From: a virus
IMG/VR virus record: IMGVR_UViG_3300045976_000196
Location: 1-40,080 of that record
Direction: 5' to 3' (one strand)
DNA length: 40,080 nt
The position numbers were made by a program, and so were the translations under genes. The notes below the pieces were generated by a model, which had not been told where the DNA came from, made no database searches, and worked only from the letters and a program-made list of their open reading frames with translations. Of this stretch, positions 1 through 7,976 are shown piece after piece. How positions within the stretch are numbered: position 1 is the stretch's first letter; each line of letters opens with the position of its first letter.

Positions 1-27
1 CCCCCGCTCTCGTATTGGCAGATCCAT
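1..27. repeat. Terminal direct repeat, left copy (circular closure)
   Basis: These 27 bases are identical to the last 27 bases of the window. The tape-measure gene reads in frame across the join, and the joined gene length is a multiple of three, which is what a circular or circularly permuted molecule gives. The short length fits an assembler overlap better than a biological terminal repeat. A lambda GpA-type terminase elsewhere in the window suggests cos packaging, but I found no cos site. Confidence 0.93.
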
Positions 28-1759
28 TTAGCGCATCCTTTGCGGCCGCCTTTTCAGCGTCCGATCCAAGCGTCTGCATTCGTAACTGCTCAGCAGAACC
101 GGAGCTTTTGAATTTCGAGATGAGGTCGTCGTGCTTTTGCTTGTCGATCATCGCCTGCTCCTCAGGAGTAGGCGACCGGCGCTCTCCGGTATTCGGATCG
201 ATGCCAGAAACAAGATTGAGGTTGCCGTCGAATTTCGGGTCAACGAGACCGCCCTGGCGGCGAAACTTCGCCAAGGACGTGGCCTGCAACTCTGCATCGC
301 GGCGCATTTTCTGCCCGGCCTCTAGCCGCGCGCGATCGGAGAGCAGCCGCCCACGACGCGGATCGTAGGCCGCCCCGAAGTCGGATGCCTCCTGCTGGAG
401 TTGCCCCTGCTGGCGGATCTGCTGCGCGAGCTCGGGCTGGCCGGAGCGCTCGGCCTTGAGCGCCTGCTGCTCGTAGTTGAGCCGTCGCGTCATGATCTCC
501 GAGAGCCGAGCCTCTCCGTGGAGCCGAGCCTCGAGCGCCTCGTTTGAGATGCGCGCGGTCTCCATCGCCATGTCCTGCTCGCGCTGTGCGTTGGTGAGTG
601 CGAGCTGCGCAGAGCGATACTTGATCTCGGCGATGTCGCGCTCTTCCTTGGAGCGCTGTTCAGTGAGATCCATCTCAGCCTGCGCCGCATCACGATTGAT
701 TTTGGCGGCTTCGACTGGGCTCAACCCTTCGACGGTCTCTTGCTTGTTGAGCAGTGCTTCCTGTCGACGTAAATCGAGACTCGACTTGTCGGCCTTGAAA
801 TTGATGTCGCCGATGTCGTTCGCCTGTTTTTGCTTGAGCACATCGACGAGGCGCAGGTTTTGCGTATCGCCAGCTTTGAGAAGCGGACCGAGAATCTCAT
901 CATAGCGTGCGTTCGCAGCGGCGATGGCGGCGTCGCGCTGGCTGCCGCCATTGGTGGCCATCGTCTCTATATCGAGCTGCTGCTGCGCCTTTTCGGCGAT
1001 GGACGCCTTTTGATCGTCGATGAGCTTTCTGGCCTCATCCGCACGAGCGCTGCGCGCATTAATGATCTCGTCGAGATCATTGCCAGACGCCATGTCTGTA
1101 TTAAACCCAAACGCGCCAGCCAGTTTATCGAGACTTTGAAAGGATATCCCGACCGCCTTTCCAGCAACGCCGCGTATGCCATCCTCATTCAGCGCCTCCA
1201 TCAGCCTGTTCGAGACGCCTCCGAAGACATCGCCTGTCGCCTGGCCGCGCGCGGCCATGGGGCTGCGGTTGGAATCCACGGCTCCGTTCGCGACCTGGAA
1301 ATCCTGCATCTCCTTGAGTCGCGCACGTAGCTGGTCGAGCGTCTGGAACTGCACGCTGCCCTGTGGTGCTCCGAGGTTCGCGAGCTTGTCGTCTAGCTTC
1401 TCGATCTCCTCGCCAGCGGCAGAGATTTTCTCTGCCAGAGTGGAAACGATGCCGATGCCAACTGCGAGGCCGAGGCCCGTCTTGAATGTCTCACTCAGGC
1501 GCTCCGCGCCCATGGTGAGCGCCTGTGTGGCAGTGCCAGCGTGCGTGAGGTCGGAGACGAGGCCGATGAGGTTGCGCTTCACCTTGCTCTCGCGCTCGAA
1601 ATAATCCTCGAACGTGCGCGAAGTGTCGGCGCGTTTCTCGAGTTGGCTCTTGAGCTCCTTGTCGTGCGCCATCATGCGCGCCATCGACGCGAGGAGCGCT
1701 TTCTCGCCGTCATTGAAACCGCTGACGTCGAAATCGAGTGTGGCTTTGGCGGTGCTCAT
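1..1759 (-). CDS. Tail tape measure protein, N-terminal 586 codons (continues across the junction)
   Basis: This is the first part of a 659-residue protein that starts at ATG 1759 (overlapping the upstream TGA) and ends at 39833 after crossing the circular junction. Its place directly downstream of the tail-chaperone genes, its length and its composition indicate the tape measure, which sets tail length and is threaded through the tube. A hydrophobic stretch lies around residues 70-95. It is followed by long Ala/Glu/Gln/Arg-rich regions of coiled-coil type, for example around residues 290-430. The family rule of about 1.5 angstrom per residue would give a tail near 100 nm. It is identified by position and architecture, since tape measures diverge strongly. 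Confidence 0.8.
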   Translation of the reverse strand, partial: MSTAKATLDFDVSGFNDGEKALLASMARMMAHDKELKSQLEKRADTSRTFEDYFERESKVKRNLIGLVSDLTHAGTATQALTMGAERLSETFKTGLGLAVGIGIVSTLAEKISAAGEEIEKLDDKLANLGAPQGSVQFQTLDQLRARLKEMQDFQVANGAVDSNRSPMAARGQATGDVFGGVSNRLMEALNEDGIRGVAGKAVGISFQSLDKLAGAFGFNTDMASGNDLDEIINARSARADEARKLIDDQKASIAEKAQQQLDIETMATNGGSQRDAAIAAANARYDEILGPLLKAGDTQNLRLVDVLKQKQANDIGDINFKADKSSLDLRRQEALLNKQETVEGLSPVEAAKINRDAAQAEMDLTEQRSKEERDIAEIKYRSAQLALTNAQREQDMAMETARISNEALEARLHGEARLSEIMTRRLNYEQQALKAERSGQPELAQQIRQQGQLQQEASDFGAAYDPRRGRLLSDRARLEAGQKMRRDAELQATSLAKFRRQGGLVDPKFDGNLNLVSGIDPNTGERRSPTPEEQAMIDKQKHDDLISKFKSSGSAEQLRMQTLGSDAEKAAAKDALNGSANTRAG

Positions 1760-2418
1760 GCGGCGGCTTTGAGTTCGCGTCCGCCGAATTGCACGGTGAC
1801 GCGATCAAGGTGGCGATTCACATACTCGAGCATGTCAGCCACTCGGGCGTTGAGGGCCTTCTGCACGTAGTCGCCATGCGCGAGGTTCACCTCGGCGGAG
1901 TTCTTGCGCGGGTTTCTCAATGTGACGGAGAGCACGTCGCCGGTGAGCTGCAGATACACCGTGGCGCACGCCTGTCGCTTGAGTCGGCCGCTCTTGATCT
2001 CCTTCGCCAGCACTTCGGAGAGCCAGCCAGTGGCCTGGTAGTAGCGCGCGGCGAGGCGGCGCTGGATCTCGCCGGCCTTCATGTTCTTGCCGTCGGCGCC
2101 CTTCCGGCGGACCTCGCGCATCTGTCCTTTCTTTGGGCCTTTTTTGTAGGCCTTCTGGTCATACAGCGTGAGCACCGGGCGACCACGGCGCTTGATGTGC
2201 CAGTCGAGCTTCACGGGCAGCGCGAAGATTTCCTCGATGGAGGGAGCGAGGTCGGCGGCTTCCTGAAAGAGCCCGCGCTTGCCGTCGCCGAAGTCGGAGC
2301 ACGAGAGCTTATTCGCCTGGTCAATGAGCACTTCGGGCAAGGGTTTGCCGATGGCCTGCGTGTAGGCCTTGATCACCGTGGCGAGTTGCCCGGAGAAGCC
2401 GCTGTAGGTCGCCTGCAT
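1756..2418 (-). CDS. Tail-module protein of unknown function
   Basis: A 220-residue basic, soluble protein between the tail-chaperone pair and the tape measure. It starts at ATG 2418, a few bases after the chaperone frame ends, and its stop overlaps the tape-measure start (ATGA), so the genes are translationally coupled. No signal peptide or membrane segment is visible. A Lys/Gly/Arg-rich stretch lies around residues 90-115. The position suggests a tail assembly role, but I recognise no family. Confidence 0.8.
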   Translation of the reverse strand: MQATYSGFSGQLATVIKAYTQAIGKPLPEVLIDQANKLSCSDFGDGKRGLFQEAADLAPSIEEIFALPVKLDWHIKRRGRPVLTLYDQKAYKKGPKKGQMREVRRKGADGKNMKAGEIQRRLAARYYQATGWLSEVLAKEIKSGRLKRQACATVYLQLTGDVLSVTLRNPRKNSAEVNLAHGDYVQKALNARVADMLEYVNRHLDRVTVQFGGRELKAAA

Positions 2419-2422
2419 GTCT

Positions 2423-3078
2423 CTACCTCGTGCGGCGTGTCAGCGCACGAGCGCCATTCACGCCGATGCGCACCGCGCGCTCGATCTCGACCACGCGCCG
2501 GCACACCTGGCCCTCGTTCACGCGGCGGGCGTGGTCGTAGAGGTTGAACTCCCAGATCGGCATCTCGTAGCGCACCCACATGGGCGAGACGCCTAGCGCC
2601 TGCGCGAGGATGAACGACTCCCAGATGATTTCTGGTGGGTAGTCGCCTTTTTTTTTGCCCCGACGACCTTCGTGCGACCGCCGGCGGGAACGCCCTGCAC
2701 CTCCGTGCGGCGCTTGAGGCCGTAGGCCTTCATCCAAAGCGCGACCGCCTCCTCGACGGCGCTGGCATCGTAGTCGGCGAAGAACTTCATCACCTCGATT
2801 CGGAATACATTCGGGTCGTCCCAGATCACGCCGATCACTTTGGGAAGGTCTTCGAAAAACGTCTTCCCGCCACGCTGCAGGTGGATAAAGACAAAGGCCA
2901 TCGCCGTGAAGCGACCGAGATCCACGCCGCGCGAAACGTGCGCCATGAGGAGATCGGTCTCCTTGTTGAGCGGCCAGAGTGGCTGATTCTGAAATGTGAG
3001 AGCGCGAGCCTGCGAGAGCTCGGACTCGCTCACGGGCGGTTCATCTTCGGGATCGAGGCTCGGTGTGATCGTGGGCAT
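2423..3078 (-). CDS. Tail assembly chaperone GT fusion made by -1 frameshift
   Basis: Shifting back one base at the A9 run (2648-2656 as T on the plus strand) joins the 161-residue chaperone to a second frame ending at 2423. The fusion is 218 residues. In the zero frame the run reads GCA AAA AAA AAG, containing the canonical A-AAA-AAG slippery heptamer. A stem-loop follows immediately in the mRNA (2615-2645), with arms CGACT/AGTCG and inner arms CCAGA/TCTGG. The downstream frame has normal protein composition (Trp, Tyr, Glu, Ile rich) and no good start of its own. This is the G/GT arrangement of lambda-like phages, where both products chaperone the tape measure. The shift itself is inferred. 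Confidence 0.85.
2593..3078 (-). CDS. Tail assembly chaperone G-like protein (unshifted product)
   Basis: The zero-frame product has 161 residues. The first ~135 residues look like a compact acidic/aromatic protein. After the A9 run it becomes a low-complexity Ser/Arg/Lys tail, as expected when ribosomes fail to shift. It lies just upstream of the tape-measure region and downstream of the tail-tube candidate, the usual place for gpG. The ATG at 3078 lies 12 bases after the stop of the preceding gene. Confidence 0.82.
   Translation of the reverse strand: MPTITPSLDPEDEPPVSESELSQARALTFQNQPLWPLNKETDLLMAHVSRGVDLGRFTAMAFVFIHLQRGGKTFFEDLPKVIGVIWDDPNVFRIEVMKFFADYDASAVEEAVALWMKAYGLKRRTEVQGVPAGGRTKVVGAKKKATTHQKSSGSRSSSRRR
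2615..2656 (-). promoter_or_regulatory. Programmed -1 frameshift signal
   Basis: The mRNA carries nine A residues followed by GG, giving A-AAA-AAG in the zero frame. One base later a stem-loop begins: outer arms CGACT/AGTCG (2641-2645 and 2615-2619) and inner arms CCAGA/TCTGG around a five-base loop. Slippery heptamer, adjacent hairpin and two open frames with the required -1 relation together support programmed frameshifting. Confidence 0.85.
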
Positions 3079-3090
3079 ATGCGTTTGGAT

Positions 3091-3798
3091 TTAGAGGCTG
3101 TGGAAAATCTCGAGGGCCTGCGCGGCGACCTCGGCCGATGCGCCGACCGGGATGTCGCACACCGCGCATCCGTCGTCGGGGCTGCCGCCATCGGTGTGGC
3201 GAATGAAGGGCGTGCATCGCTTCGTGAGGCCGACCAACTCCTCGCGCACATGGAGCGCGCGACGCACGAGCGCAGCCGGCTTCGCGAAAAACGCCTCCTC
3301 GCGAAAGTGCTCGTAATCGCGCAGGAAGGCGGGGGAGCACAAGCGGAAGAAGAACTCGCGCGTGCGAGCGTTGAACTTCACGAGCGGCTCGCCGGAGGCC
3401 TTGAGTGCGGAGGCGATGCCGATATCCTCGGTGCGGAAGTCGGAGCGACCGCCGGTGCCGGGCACTTTCACATCGCCGTGCCACACGCGATTCAGCCACG
3501 CGAAGGCATCCATGCCGCGGCGCATGGTGTTGAAGGGATGCTCGGGATTCGCCTCCTCGAAGAGGTCTTTATTGCGCCAGGCCCAGTCGATGGTCGCGGC
3601 CTCGTGCTTCTCGCCGAGGAATTCCTCGCCGACGAGCTGGAACCAAAACGTGATCTGCTTTTTCTCGGGCGCCTCTGCCGGGATGAGGATGGAGACGGGA
3701 TCGGTCTGCGCGATGGGGATGCGCAGCGCGCCCATGCAGGCTGCGAGACTCGTGGTGCGCACAGGGAAGCGTGCGTCGGCGAAGGTGGTGGATGACAT
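3091..3798 (-). CDS. Tail-module protein, function unknown
   Basis: A 235-residue protein between the tail-tube candidate and the chaperones. It is rich in aromatic residues with mixed charge and has no signal peptide. Four cysteines near the C-terminal third, including a CAVC pair around residue 209, could bind metal. The position allows a tail-tube or tail-completion role, or a small adaptor. I do not recognise the family. Confidence 0.78.
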   Translation of the reverse strand: MSSTTFADARFPVRTTSLAACMGALRIPIAQTDPVSILIPAEAPEKKQITFWFQLVGEEFLGEKHEAATIDWAWRNKDLFEEANPEHPFNTMRRGMDAFAWLNRVWHGDVKVPGTGGRSDFRTEDIGIASALKASGEPLVKFNARTREFFFRLCSPAFLRDYEHFREEAFFAKPAALVRRALHVREELVGLTKRCTPFIRHTDGGSPDDGCAVCDIPVGASAEVAAQALEIFHSL

Positions 3799-3852
3799 TT
3801 TGATGGATGCGCCGGGATGCCGCCGGCGCTCGGGTGGTGACCGTGAGAGTTG

Positions 3853-4230
3853 TTACGCGACGCCGGGCATCTGCGTGGCCGTGACGGTGAACTCGCGCAG
3901 CGAGCCGCCGTTGTGCGAAAGGGCCGTGGTGTCGGTGTAGATGCCGCCTGCGGCGACGCCGTTGCCGGTGGTCGTATTCGCGAGAGTGAGGGCGACGCCA
4001 GGCGACGCAGCGCAAATGCCCGTGGCGGCCGTGGTGATCACGCGCACGTTGTAGGTCGCCTTCGGGTTGTGATAGACGATGCCGGTCGTGTAGCCGACGG
4101 CGCCGTCGTAAACCTCGATCTTCTGGCGATCCGTATTTCGCGAGAACGACTGGATGATGCCTCCGCTCTCCGCGGTGAGGAGGAACGTCGCGCCCGAAAG
4201 GTTGAGCAGGATGGGGTCTTGAGCGGCCAT
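3853..4230 (-). CDS. Probable major tail tube protein
   Basis: A 125-residue protein rich in Thr, Gly, Ala and beta-branched residues, with the alternating pattern of a beta-sandwich. Tube proteins of this size normally lie between the tail terminator and the chaperone pair, as here. Its ATG directly follows the TAA of the gene upstream (4231). The call rests on position and composition only. The neighbour at 3091-3798 is the alternative candidate. Confidence 0.55.
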   Translation of the reverse strand: MAAQDPILLNLSGATFLLTAESGGIIQSFSRNTDRQKIEVYDGAVGYTTGIVYHNPKATYNVRVITTAATGICAASPGVALTLANTTTGNGVAAGGIYTDTTALSHNGGSLREFTVTATQMPGVA

Positions 4231-4410
4231 TTATTTCGCGGGAGTGGTGGGTTCCGCGATGGGGGCCTCGCCCGTGGCCTGGCACGTGGGGCAGACAACG
4301 GGCTCGATCTCGCCGGCCAGCACGGCCTTGCGGTCGGCCTGCGTCCACGGCTTCTTCGACTTGTTGTCGAGCTTGCCGCAGCCGGCACAGGTGGAGCAGG
4401 GATTCGCCAT
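4231..4410 (-). CDS. Small zinc-ribbon-like protein
   Basis: A 59-residue protein starting at ATG 4410. Cysteines are arranged as CSTCAGC near the N-terminus and CPTC in the middle, a likely zinc-binding knuckle pair. A TTG start at 4437 would add nine residues, but the ATG gives a cleaner N-terminus. It ends immediately before the tail-tube candidate. Its role is unknown. Confidence 0.65.
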   Translation of the reverse strand: MANPCSTCAGCGKLDNKSKKPWTQADRKAVLAGEIEPVVCPTCQATGEAPIAEPTTPAK

Positions 4411-4438
4411 CGCTTTACGCGACTGGCGAGGTGTCAAC

Positions 4439-4466
4439 TAGACAGCGGCCGCGCGCGTGCTAGACT
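4439..4466 (+). promoter_or_regulatory. Sigma70-like promoter of the plus-strand moron gene
   Basis: TAGACA (4439-4444, five of six matches to the -35 consensus) lies 16 bases before TAGACT (4461-4466, four of six matches to the -10). Initiation about seven bases downstream would fall on the A of the ATG at 4473, predicting a leaderless mRNA. Confidence 0.5.
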
Positions 4467-4472
4467 CTGCGC

Positions 4473-4670
4473 ATGAGGGTGATTGAGCTCGTCTATCATC
4501 GCGCAGTGCCGCTCAAACTCGGCGACAGCGTTCCGTCTGGAGTGATCGACGACGAGGGAACGATCCATCGATTTCGGGGTGCCGGAGTCGTCACGGAAAT
4601 CGAATCACGCCATTGCGAAAATCAGGTGGTCTCGCTCGTCGGCGTGAAAATATTCGCGCCCGTTTACTGA
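4473..4670 (+). CDS. Small plus-strand gene inside the late operon (moron candidate)
   Basis: A 65-residue protein encoded against the surrounding late genes, in the only sizeable non-coding gap of this module (4411-4663). Its composition is balanced in Val, Glu, Asp and Ile, unlike the Arg/Ala/Ser-rich antisense frames around it. It has its own promoter and ends head-on against the tail-terminator gene (4664-5065), overlapping it by seven bases. Independent promoter, opposite strand and small size fit a moron expressed in the lysogen. Function is unknown. Confidence 0.6.
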   Translation: MRVIELVYHRAVPLKLGDSVPSGVIDDEGTIHRFRGAGVVTEIESRHCENQVVSLVGVKIFAPVY

Positions 4671-5065
4671 GCGACGACGGCGCAGATGAGCGTGACGTTC
4701 ACGATGCGCTTGCGGATCGTATCGCCGACGAACGATGTCGCCGGCTCGCCCTGGAAAATGAGGCCGTAATCTCCCCTCGCCTGCGCGGCGAGGAGCTGCG
4801 CGTAGATGCGCGAGACGATGCTGTCGAGCTGCTCGGCCGGTGTCTCCTTGCGCCAATGCACCTCGACGGCCACGGGGATCTGCCAGATTCCGCCTCCCAC
4901 GGCATATTCCGTCCCCGGCGAGGCGACGACGGCGATGCGCGGCACGGGGGCCAGCGTGTCGGCATTCTGCTTCGTGGGCACGAGCGCGGCGAGCGCGGAA
5001 TCCTTGCACAGCTCGGAGCGGATTTGATTCTCGGCGGCTTCCTTGGGGCTCGGGTTCATGCTCAC
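4664..5065 (-). CDS. Probable tail terminator / tail completion protein
   Basis: A 133-residue protein two genes downstream of the coat protein and overlapping the head-tail gene at GTGA. GTG 5065 or ATG 5059 could start it. Size, mixed alpha/beta pattern and place between the connector and tail-tube candidates match lambda gpU / HK97 gp10-type terminators, which cap the tail tube and join it to the head. The call rests on context. Confidence 0.55.
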   Translation of the reverse strand: MSMNPSPKEAAENQIRSELCKDSALAALVPTKQNADTLAPVPRIAVVASPGTEYAVGGGIWQIPVAVEVHWRKETPAEQLDSIVSRIYAQLLAAQARGDYGLIFQGEPATSFVGDTIRKRIVNVTLICAVVAQ

Positions 5066-5391
5066 TCCTGGTTCTCGCCCTCGGTGGTGAGGCGGATCGC
5101 GACGTCGGCGGGATCGAACGAGACGGTGCGAATGCGCAGCGCGCGACCGTTCACGACAAGGGAGTCGTCGGGCTCGAAGGTCTCGCTGCCGGCGACGGCC
5201 TCGAGCGCAGCGCGACGCACCTGGAAGGTGGGGTTCTCGTAATCGGCGACGCCGCCATTCACGAGCGCCTCATACGACATTCCGGCGCCTTGAATGGCCG
5301 GGATGCTGCGCCCGCGCCACTCGATGGTGACGCCGCAGATGGCTTCCATCTCGGCCAGGCCACCGCCGAGGAGGGCTTGAAAGTCGTTCAC
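5062..5391 (-). CDS. Probable head-tail connector (gpFII-like)
   Basis: A 109-residue protein starting with GTG 5391. It is the first gene after the coat protein and its terminator-like hairpin, where lambda-like phages encode the small head-tail joining proteins. It is beta-rich in its second half. A TGACAC motif lies 12 bases upstream of the GTG, as at several other GTG starts on this strand. Confidence 0.55.
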   Translation of the reverse strand: MNDFQALLGGGLAEMEAICGVTIEWRGRSIPAIQGAGMSYEALVNGGVADYENPTFQVRRAALEAVAGSETFEPDDSLVVNGRALRIRTVSFDPADVAIRLTTEGENQE

Positions 5392-5436
5392 GAAAGGGAC
5401 GCGGTGTCAGCCCCGGCGGCGTCGGTGAAAACCGAA

Positions 5437-5473
5437 GCGCCCGGCGACGGATGGGAAATCCGAGGCCGGGCGC
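5437..5473 (-). terminator. Hairpin terminator or attenuator after the coat gene
   Basis: On the minus strand, arms GCGCCCGGC/GCCGGGCGC (nine pairs) enclose a second stem CGGAT/ATCCG with loop TTCCC. The 3' side continues TTCGGTTTTC, a short and interrupted U-tract, so termination may be partial. It separates the coat gene from the connector genes and could raise coat expression relative to tail genes. Confidence 0.6.
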
Positions 5474-5503
5474 ATGTTCCCCGAGGTGGTGATGAGGTGG
5501 GGC

Positions 5504-6676
5504 TTAGCCGAGGAGCGTGGCCACGAAGTTCGGCTTCCAGACCTTCACGCCGTAGAAGACGGTGAAGTCGAGGACGCTCATGCCGTAGCCGGCATACTCG
5601 GCCACGCTGAACACCAGACCCGTGCGGTCGTCGGCCACGACGATTTCGTCGATGCGTGCGTCGTTGCCGCGGTCTGGAGCGCGCATGGCGAGCTCGGCGG
5701 CCGACTTGTGCAGCGCGATGTTGCCCGTGTAGCTGTTTGCGACGGTGATGGCGCGGGCGCTCGTGGCAATCGCGGCCAGGAGGCCTGGAGCATTCAGAAC
5801 GATGGTGCCGCCATCTGACACGTCGGCGTCGCCGGTCTTCACGACGTAGGCGGTGCCGTTGTTTTCGGAAGCGATGTTGATCACGTCGCCAGCGACAATG
5901 GTGCCTGTGCCGGCAGCCGCGAGATTGATCGTGGTCGCTCCGGCCGCGTGGCCTGCGTTGCTCGTGGTCGAGCTGGCCGCGGTGCCCTTCGTGTGGCTGG
6001 CGATCTGGGCGGATTCTTTGATGGAGAAGCCGTTGAGGTTGAGCAGCTCGCCCTGGCGAAGGAGCATGTCGTTGCCGCTTTCGTTGACCTTGAAGAGGGT
6101 CGAGAGCTTGCGAAGGTTCGTGCCAGCTGCGGTGTTGATGACGAGGCTCAGGTTACCGTCGCTCAGCACGCAGCCATTGTCGGCGAGAATCTTGCGCACA
6201 TCGGCAATGGCCCCGAAGTCGGATGCGAAAGGCGTGGTGCCAGACGTGCCGGTGGCGCGGCTGGAGCCGTTCTTGAGCGCGACGCAGGTGTCGCTCTCGA
6301 TCTGGTTGACGACCTTGCGAATCGCCTGCGCGAGCATATCGCGAATCACGACATCGCGACCGAAGGAGTTGTCGAGCTTGCGAAGCACCTCGCCCTTGAG
6401 CGGGATGCGCACGTTGGCCACCTTGTCGAGCGCAAAGGTGTCGGACGCGATGGTCTGATCGTCGCCATCCGGGAAGCTCATGGCCGCCGTGTAGCTCGTA
6501 TTGAGCGTCGGCTGCGCGGTGATGTAGCTCTGCACCGAGTCGCCGAACGCACAGCGATCCACCTCGCTGGAGTTAACGGTGACGGAGTTGACCGCGCCCG
6601 TAAGCTCGCGGGCAACGATGTCTTTCGCCTCGTAGAGGACCGGAGCGAGATTGGAGAGCGTGATGGTGTTGGCCAT
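5504..6676 (-). CDS. Major capsid protein, P22 coat-like family
   Basis: A 390-residue protein following the protease and scaffold genes. The N-terminus (NLAPVLYEAKDIVARELTGA) and the pattern through residues 20-110 resemble the P22 gp5-type coat family with the HK97 fold. A Thr/Ala/Gly-rich insert around residues 235-300 resembles the inserted beta domain of that family. The C-terminal part returns to a compact fold. It starts at ATG 6676 and is followed by the hairpin at 5437-5473. Confidence 0.8.
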   Translation of the reverse strand: MANTITLSNLAPVLYEAKDIVARELTGAVNSVTVNSSEVDRCAFGDSVQSYITAQPTLNTSYTAAMSFPDGDDQTIASDTFALDKVANVRIPLKGEVLRKLDNSFGRDVVIRDMLAQAIRKVVNQIESDTCVALKNGSSRATGTSGTTPFASDFGAIADVRKILADNGCVLSDGNLSLVINTAAGTNLRKLSTLFKVNESGNDMLLRQGELLNLNGFSIKESAQIASHTKGTAASSTTSNAGHAAGATTINLAAAGTGTIVAGDVINIASENNGTAYVVKTGDADVSDGGTIVLNAPGLLAAIATSARAITVANSYTGNIALHKSAAELAMRAPDRGNDARIDEIVVADDRTGLVFSVAEYAGYGMSVLDFTVFYGVKVWKPNFVATLLG

Positions 6677-6688
6677 GGTGTGGTGTGG

Positions 6689-7129
6689 TTATTGAGAGAT
6701 TTTGCCGCCGGACTTGAAGAACGCGCTGCGCTCGGCCTGGGACATCGCGTTGAACTGCTCGCGGGTGCAGGTCTTCGCCGTGTCGGTCTTCTTGCCATTC
6801 ACGACGGGCGGCCGATGATCGCCGGCGAGGTGCGCGGCGATGGCGGCGTTGCAACGCTCGGTCTCGCCATCCTTGTAGGTCTGGTGCGCGGACTGCTCGG
6901 CAGCGAGGGCGGCCTCTGCCTTGTCGGCGCGCTGCTTCTCGGCATCGAAGGCCTCCTGAGTGGGGCGTTTCTCGAACTCGGCAATTTGCTCGGCGGTGTG
7001 AGTCGGGGCGCTGCCCTCGAGCTCGGCGATGCGCGCCTGTGCGGTGGCGAGGTCGGCTTCGGCCTTGGTCTTGGCCGCGAGTGCCGCCTCGATGCGCTGG
7101 GTCGCCTGGAAAATATTCGCGAGGTTCAC
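6689..7129 (-). CDS. Probable scaffolding protein
   Basis: A 146-residue, Ala/Glu/Lys-rich protein predicted to be coiled coil through about residue 100, with a short basic C-terminus containing a Lys-Thr-Asp patch. It lies between the prohead protease and the coat gene, the usual scaffold position. It starts with GTG 7129, and a TTGACAC motif lies exactly 12 bases upstream. Confidence 0.65.
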   Translation of the reverse strand: MNLANIFQATQRIEAALAAKTKAEADLATAQARIAELEGSAPTHTAEQIAEFEKRPTQEAFDAEKQRADKAEAALAAEQSAHQTYKDGETERCNAAIAAHLAGDHRPPVVNGKKTDTAKTCTREQFNAMSQAERSAFFKSGGKISQ

Positions 7130-7148
7130 GCGTCTGCGCGCGTGTCAA

Positions 7149-7976
7149 CTAGCCAAGCGTCTCTGCGAGCGTGCCCACCATGTCCACGAGGCCGAGCTCG
7201 AGCGCGCGGTCGCCGCCATACCAGCCGGCGCGGAAGACTTCGAAGTCGAGCTGCGGGCGGTGCGTGAGCACGTGGTCGCGGAACATCTCGCCCATCTTGT
7301 TCACGTCCTCCTGCAGGAACGCGCGTTGATCCTCGGTGATGCTCGGGCCGTGCATGGTCGATTTCAGGTCCGCGCCTTCGCTGGTGATCGGCTGGAACTC
7401 GCAGCCCTCGACATCCCACATCTTTGAGGTATCGACCCATGGGAGGATCACGCCAATATTGCCGATCATCGCGCTTCGCGTGCCGACGATGGCGCTGCAG
7501 CCGGCGGCCAGGTAATAGGCGGCGGAGCACATCACCGTGTCGGTGTGCGCGACGGTGAAGATGCTCGTCTCGTCCTTCACCGCGGCGATGGCGCGCGCGG
7601 CCTCGTCGCAGCCGGTGCAGTAGCCGCCTGGCGAGTCGAAGTGGAAGTCGATGCGCTCGGCGCCGAGATTCTTCGCCTCTTCGATCTCGGCGATAATTTC
7701 CTCGTAGCCGGTATTGCCGCAGGCCTTCTCGATATTCGACAGATACGGGCCGACGACACCAAAGACGCTGATCGTCGCCGTGCGCGTGGCGGCATTGAAC
7801 GCCATGTCGGGCCGGCGGCGCACGAAGTCCTCGAAAAAGGAATCCCATCCCTCGTTGCGAGACTGCGCATCGCGAGACATGGCGCGCTCGACAAGGCCGC
7901 GCACAGAGGCGTAGCCGGCGGCGGAAATGAACCACGGCCGGAAGTGCACGGCCTCGTGAATGCGTTGGAATCTCAT
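7149..7976 (-). CDS. Prohead maturation protease, S49 (SppA/gpC-like)
   Basis: A 275-residue protein whose ATG 7976 overlaps the portal stop (ATGA). The S49 signature is visible: a GDSPGG-like turn in the form DSPGGYCTGCDEA, then the nucleophile region MCSAAYYLAAGC, then a GNIGVI segment. Lambda gpC and relatives are serine proteases of this fold that process the prohead. It lies between portal and scaffold as in lambda. The catalytic serine is probably that of CSAAYY. The C-terminal ~60 residues carry the typical GWYGGDRALELGLVD end of the protease domain. Confidence 0.88.
   Translation of the reverse strand: MRFQRIHEAVHFRPWFISAAGYASVRGLVERAMSRDAQSRNEGWDSFFEDFVRRRPDMAFNAATRTATISVFGVVGPYLSNIEKACGNTGYEEIIAEIEEAKNLGAERIDFHFDSPGGYCTGCDEAARAIAAVKDETSIFTVAHTDTVMCSAAYYLAAGCSAIVGTRSAMIGNIGVILPWVDTSKMWDVEGCEFQPITSEGADLKSTMHGPSITEDQRAFLQEDVNKMGEMFRDHVLTHRPQLDFEVFRAGWYGGDRALELGLVDMVGTLAETLG

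Noticed and set aside
1-27. A biological direct terminal repeat
   Set aside because: 27 bases is much shorter than typical terminal repeats and is explained by assembly overlap. The terminase type also points to cos packaging.
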